DNA of 64,000 nucleotides. Source: Legionella israelensis. GTDB lineage: Bacteria; Pseudomonadota; Gammaproteobacteria; Legionellales; Legionellaceae. Position 1 is the first letter of the stretch. The number at the start of each line of letters is the position of its first letter. Shown here piece by piece: positions 63,840 through 64,000 of this stretch. The translations under genes and the position numbers were made by a program. The notes under the pieces are model-generated. The model was not told the origin of the DNA, ran no database searches, and saw nothing but the letters and a program-made list of their open reading frames with translations. The stretch is taken from positions 1,550,001 through 1,614,000 of the forward strand of contig NZ_CP038273.1 of NCBI RefSeq assembly GCF_004571175.1. The letters are read 5' to 3'.

Positions 63840-64000
63840 TTATACGCTACCAACCCACTTCAGACCAAGATAAGGACCATGCATGGCAAAGTCAGTTTCT
63901 CTTATGTTATTGTTAACTCGGAAATGCTGAGCATTGAAATAGTTAACCACCATGTAACCACCATCCAGAGTCAGGTTACCAGTAGCCATAGGATAGCTGT
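63840..64000 (-). CDS. Legionella outer membrane protein 3 (C-terminal part, cut by the window end)
   Basis: The visible 53 codons encode the family ending ([43 protein letters not shown]). DNA is almost the same as in OMP 2 over the segment matching 62783-62940, so gene conversion or recent duplication is likely. The N-terminus lies outside the window. Confidence 0.9.
   Translation of the reverse strand, partial: SYPMATGNLTLDGGYMVVNYFNAQHFRVNNNIRETDFAMHGPYLGLKWVGSV

Overview
The window is a chromosomal segment of a Legionella species. The evidence is a tandem cluster of Legionella-type major outer membrane proteins, an LbtU-type siderophore porin, a IMP/GMP 5'-nucleotidase of the type solved from L. 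pneumophila, a eukaryotic-like Ser/Thr kinase of the kind exported by Dot/Icm, and AT-rich coding sequence. I do not assign a species.

Layout. (1) Positions 1-17.2 kb are an insertion-sequence-rich accessory region: two near-identical inverted IS256-family copies (147-1540, 5927-7320), an IS3 element (4331-5528), an ISAs1 element (12264-13591), an IS481-like element (about 15439-16574), and IS4 and IS6 remnants. They sit among unknown genes, a HIT hydrolase, a LuxR-type regulator, a class A beta-lactamase-like protein that lacks the catalytic Ser/Glu/Asn, an APH(6)-like kinase, a broken outer-membrane protein and an effector-like protein kinase. (2) Positions 17208-38625 hold two genomic islands stacked in tandem on a tRNA-Asn gene (38550-38625, minus strand). 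Partial copies of the tRNA 3' end lie at 17208-17253 and 26532-26580. Island A (17.2-26.5 kb) carries its own integrase, hipBA, an AlpA-like protein, a DUF927 ATPase broken by one amber codon and bracketed by 9-bp-phased GGGACA arrays, an Integrase_1-type recombinase, ssb and ardA. Island B (26.5-38.5 kb) looks like a P4-type satellite: integrase, BRO-N protein, AlpA-like regulators, a DUF3987 primase/helicase-type gene cut by an IS5-family element, an HGG-motif phage protein, and cargo that includes a ClpP-like membrane protein, an XRE regulator and a HEPN-like protein. (3) From 38.7 kb to the end is core chromosome: aspartate aminotransferase, uvrB, a pentameric ligand-gated ion channel homologue, 6S RNA-zapA facing ygfB-pepP-ubiH-ubiI (the order also found in E. 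coli), a HAD nucleotidase, azlCD, nfeD-slipin, a HerA-like ATPase with a MITE-like palindrome inserted just upstream, two transporters, the LbtU-type porin and three tandem outer membrane proteins, the last cut by the window end.

How parts work together. The islands' integrases, att copies and arm-type repeats form the integration machinery. The AlpA/primase/ssb/ardA genes suit elements that replicate or transfer and evade restriction, while hipBA may stabilise island A. In both islands the central replication-type ATPase/primase gene is broken, so both may now be locked in place. The 6S RNA/ZapA/UbiHI block and the aspB-uvrB block mark the surrounding stable chromosome.
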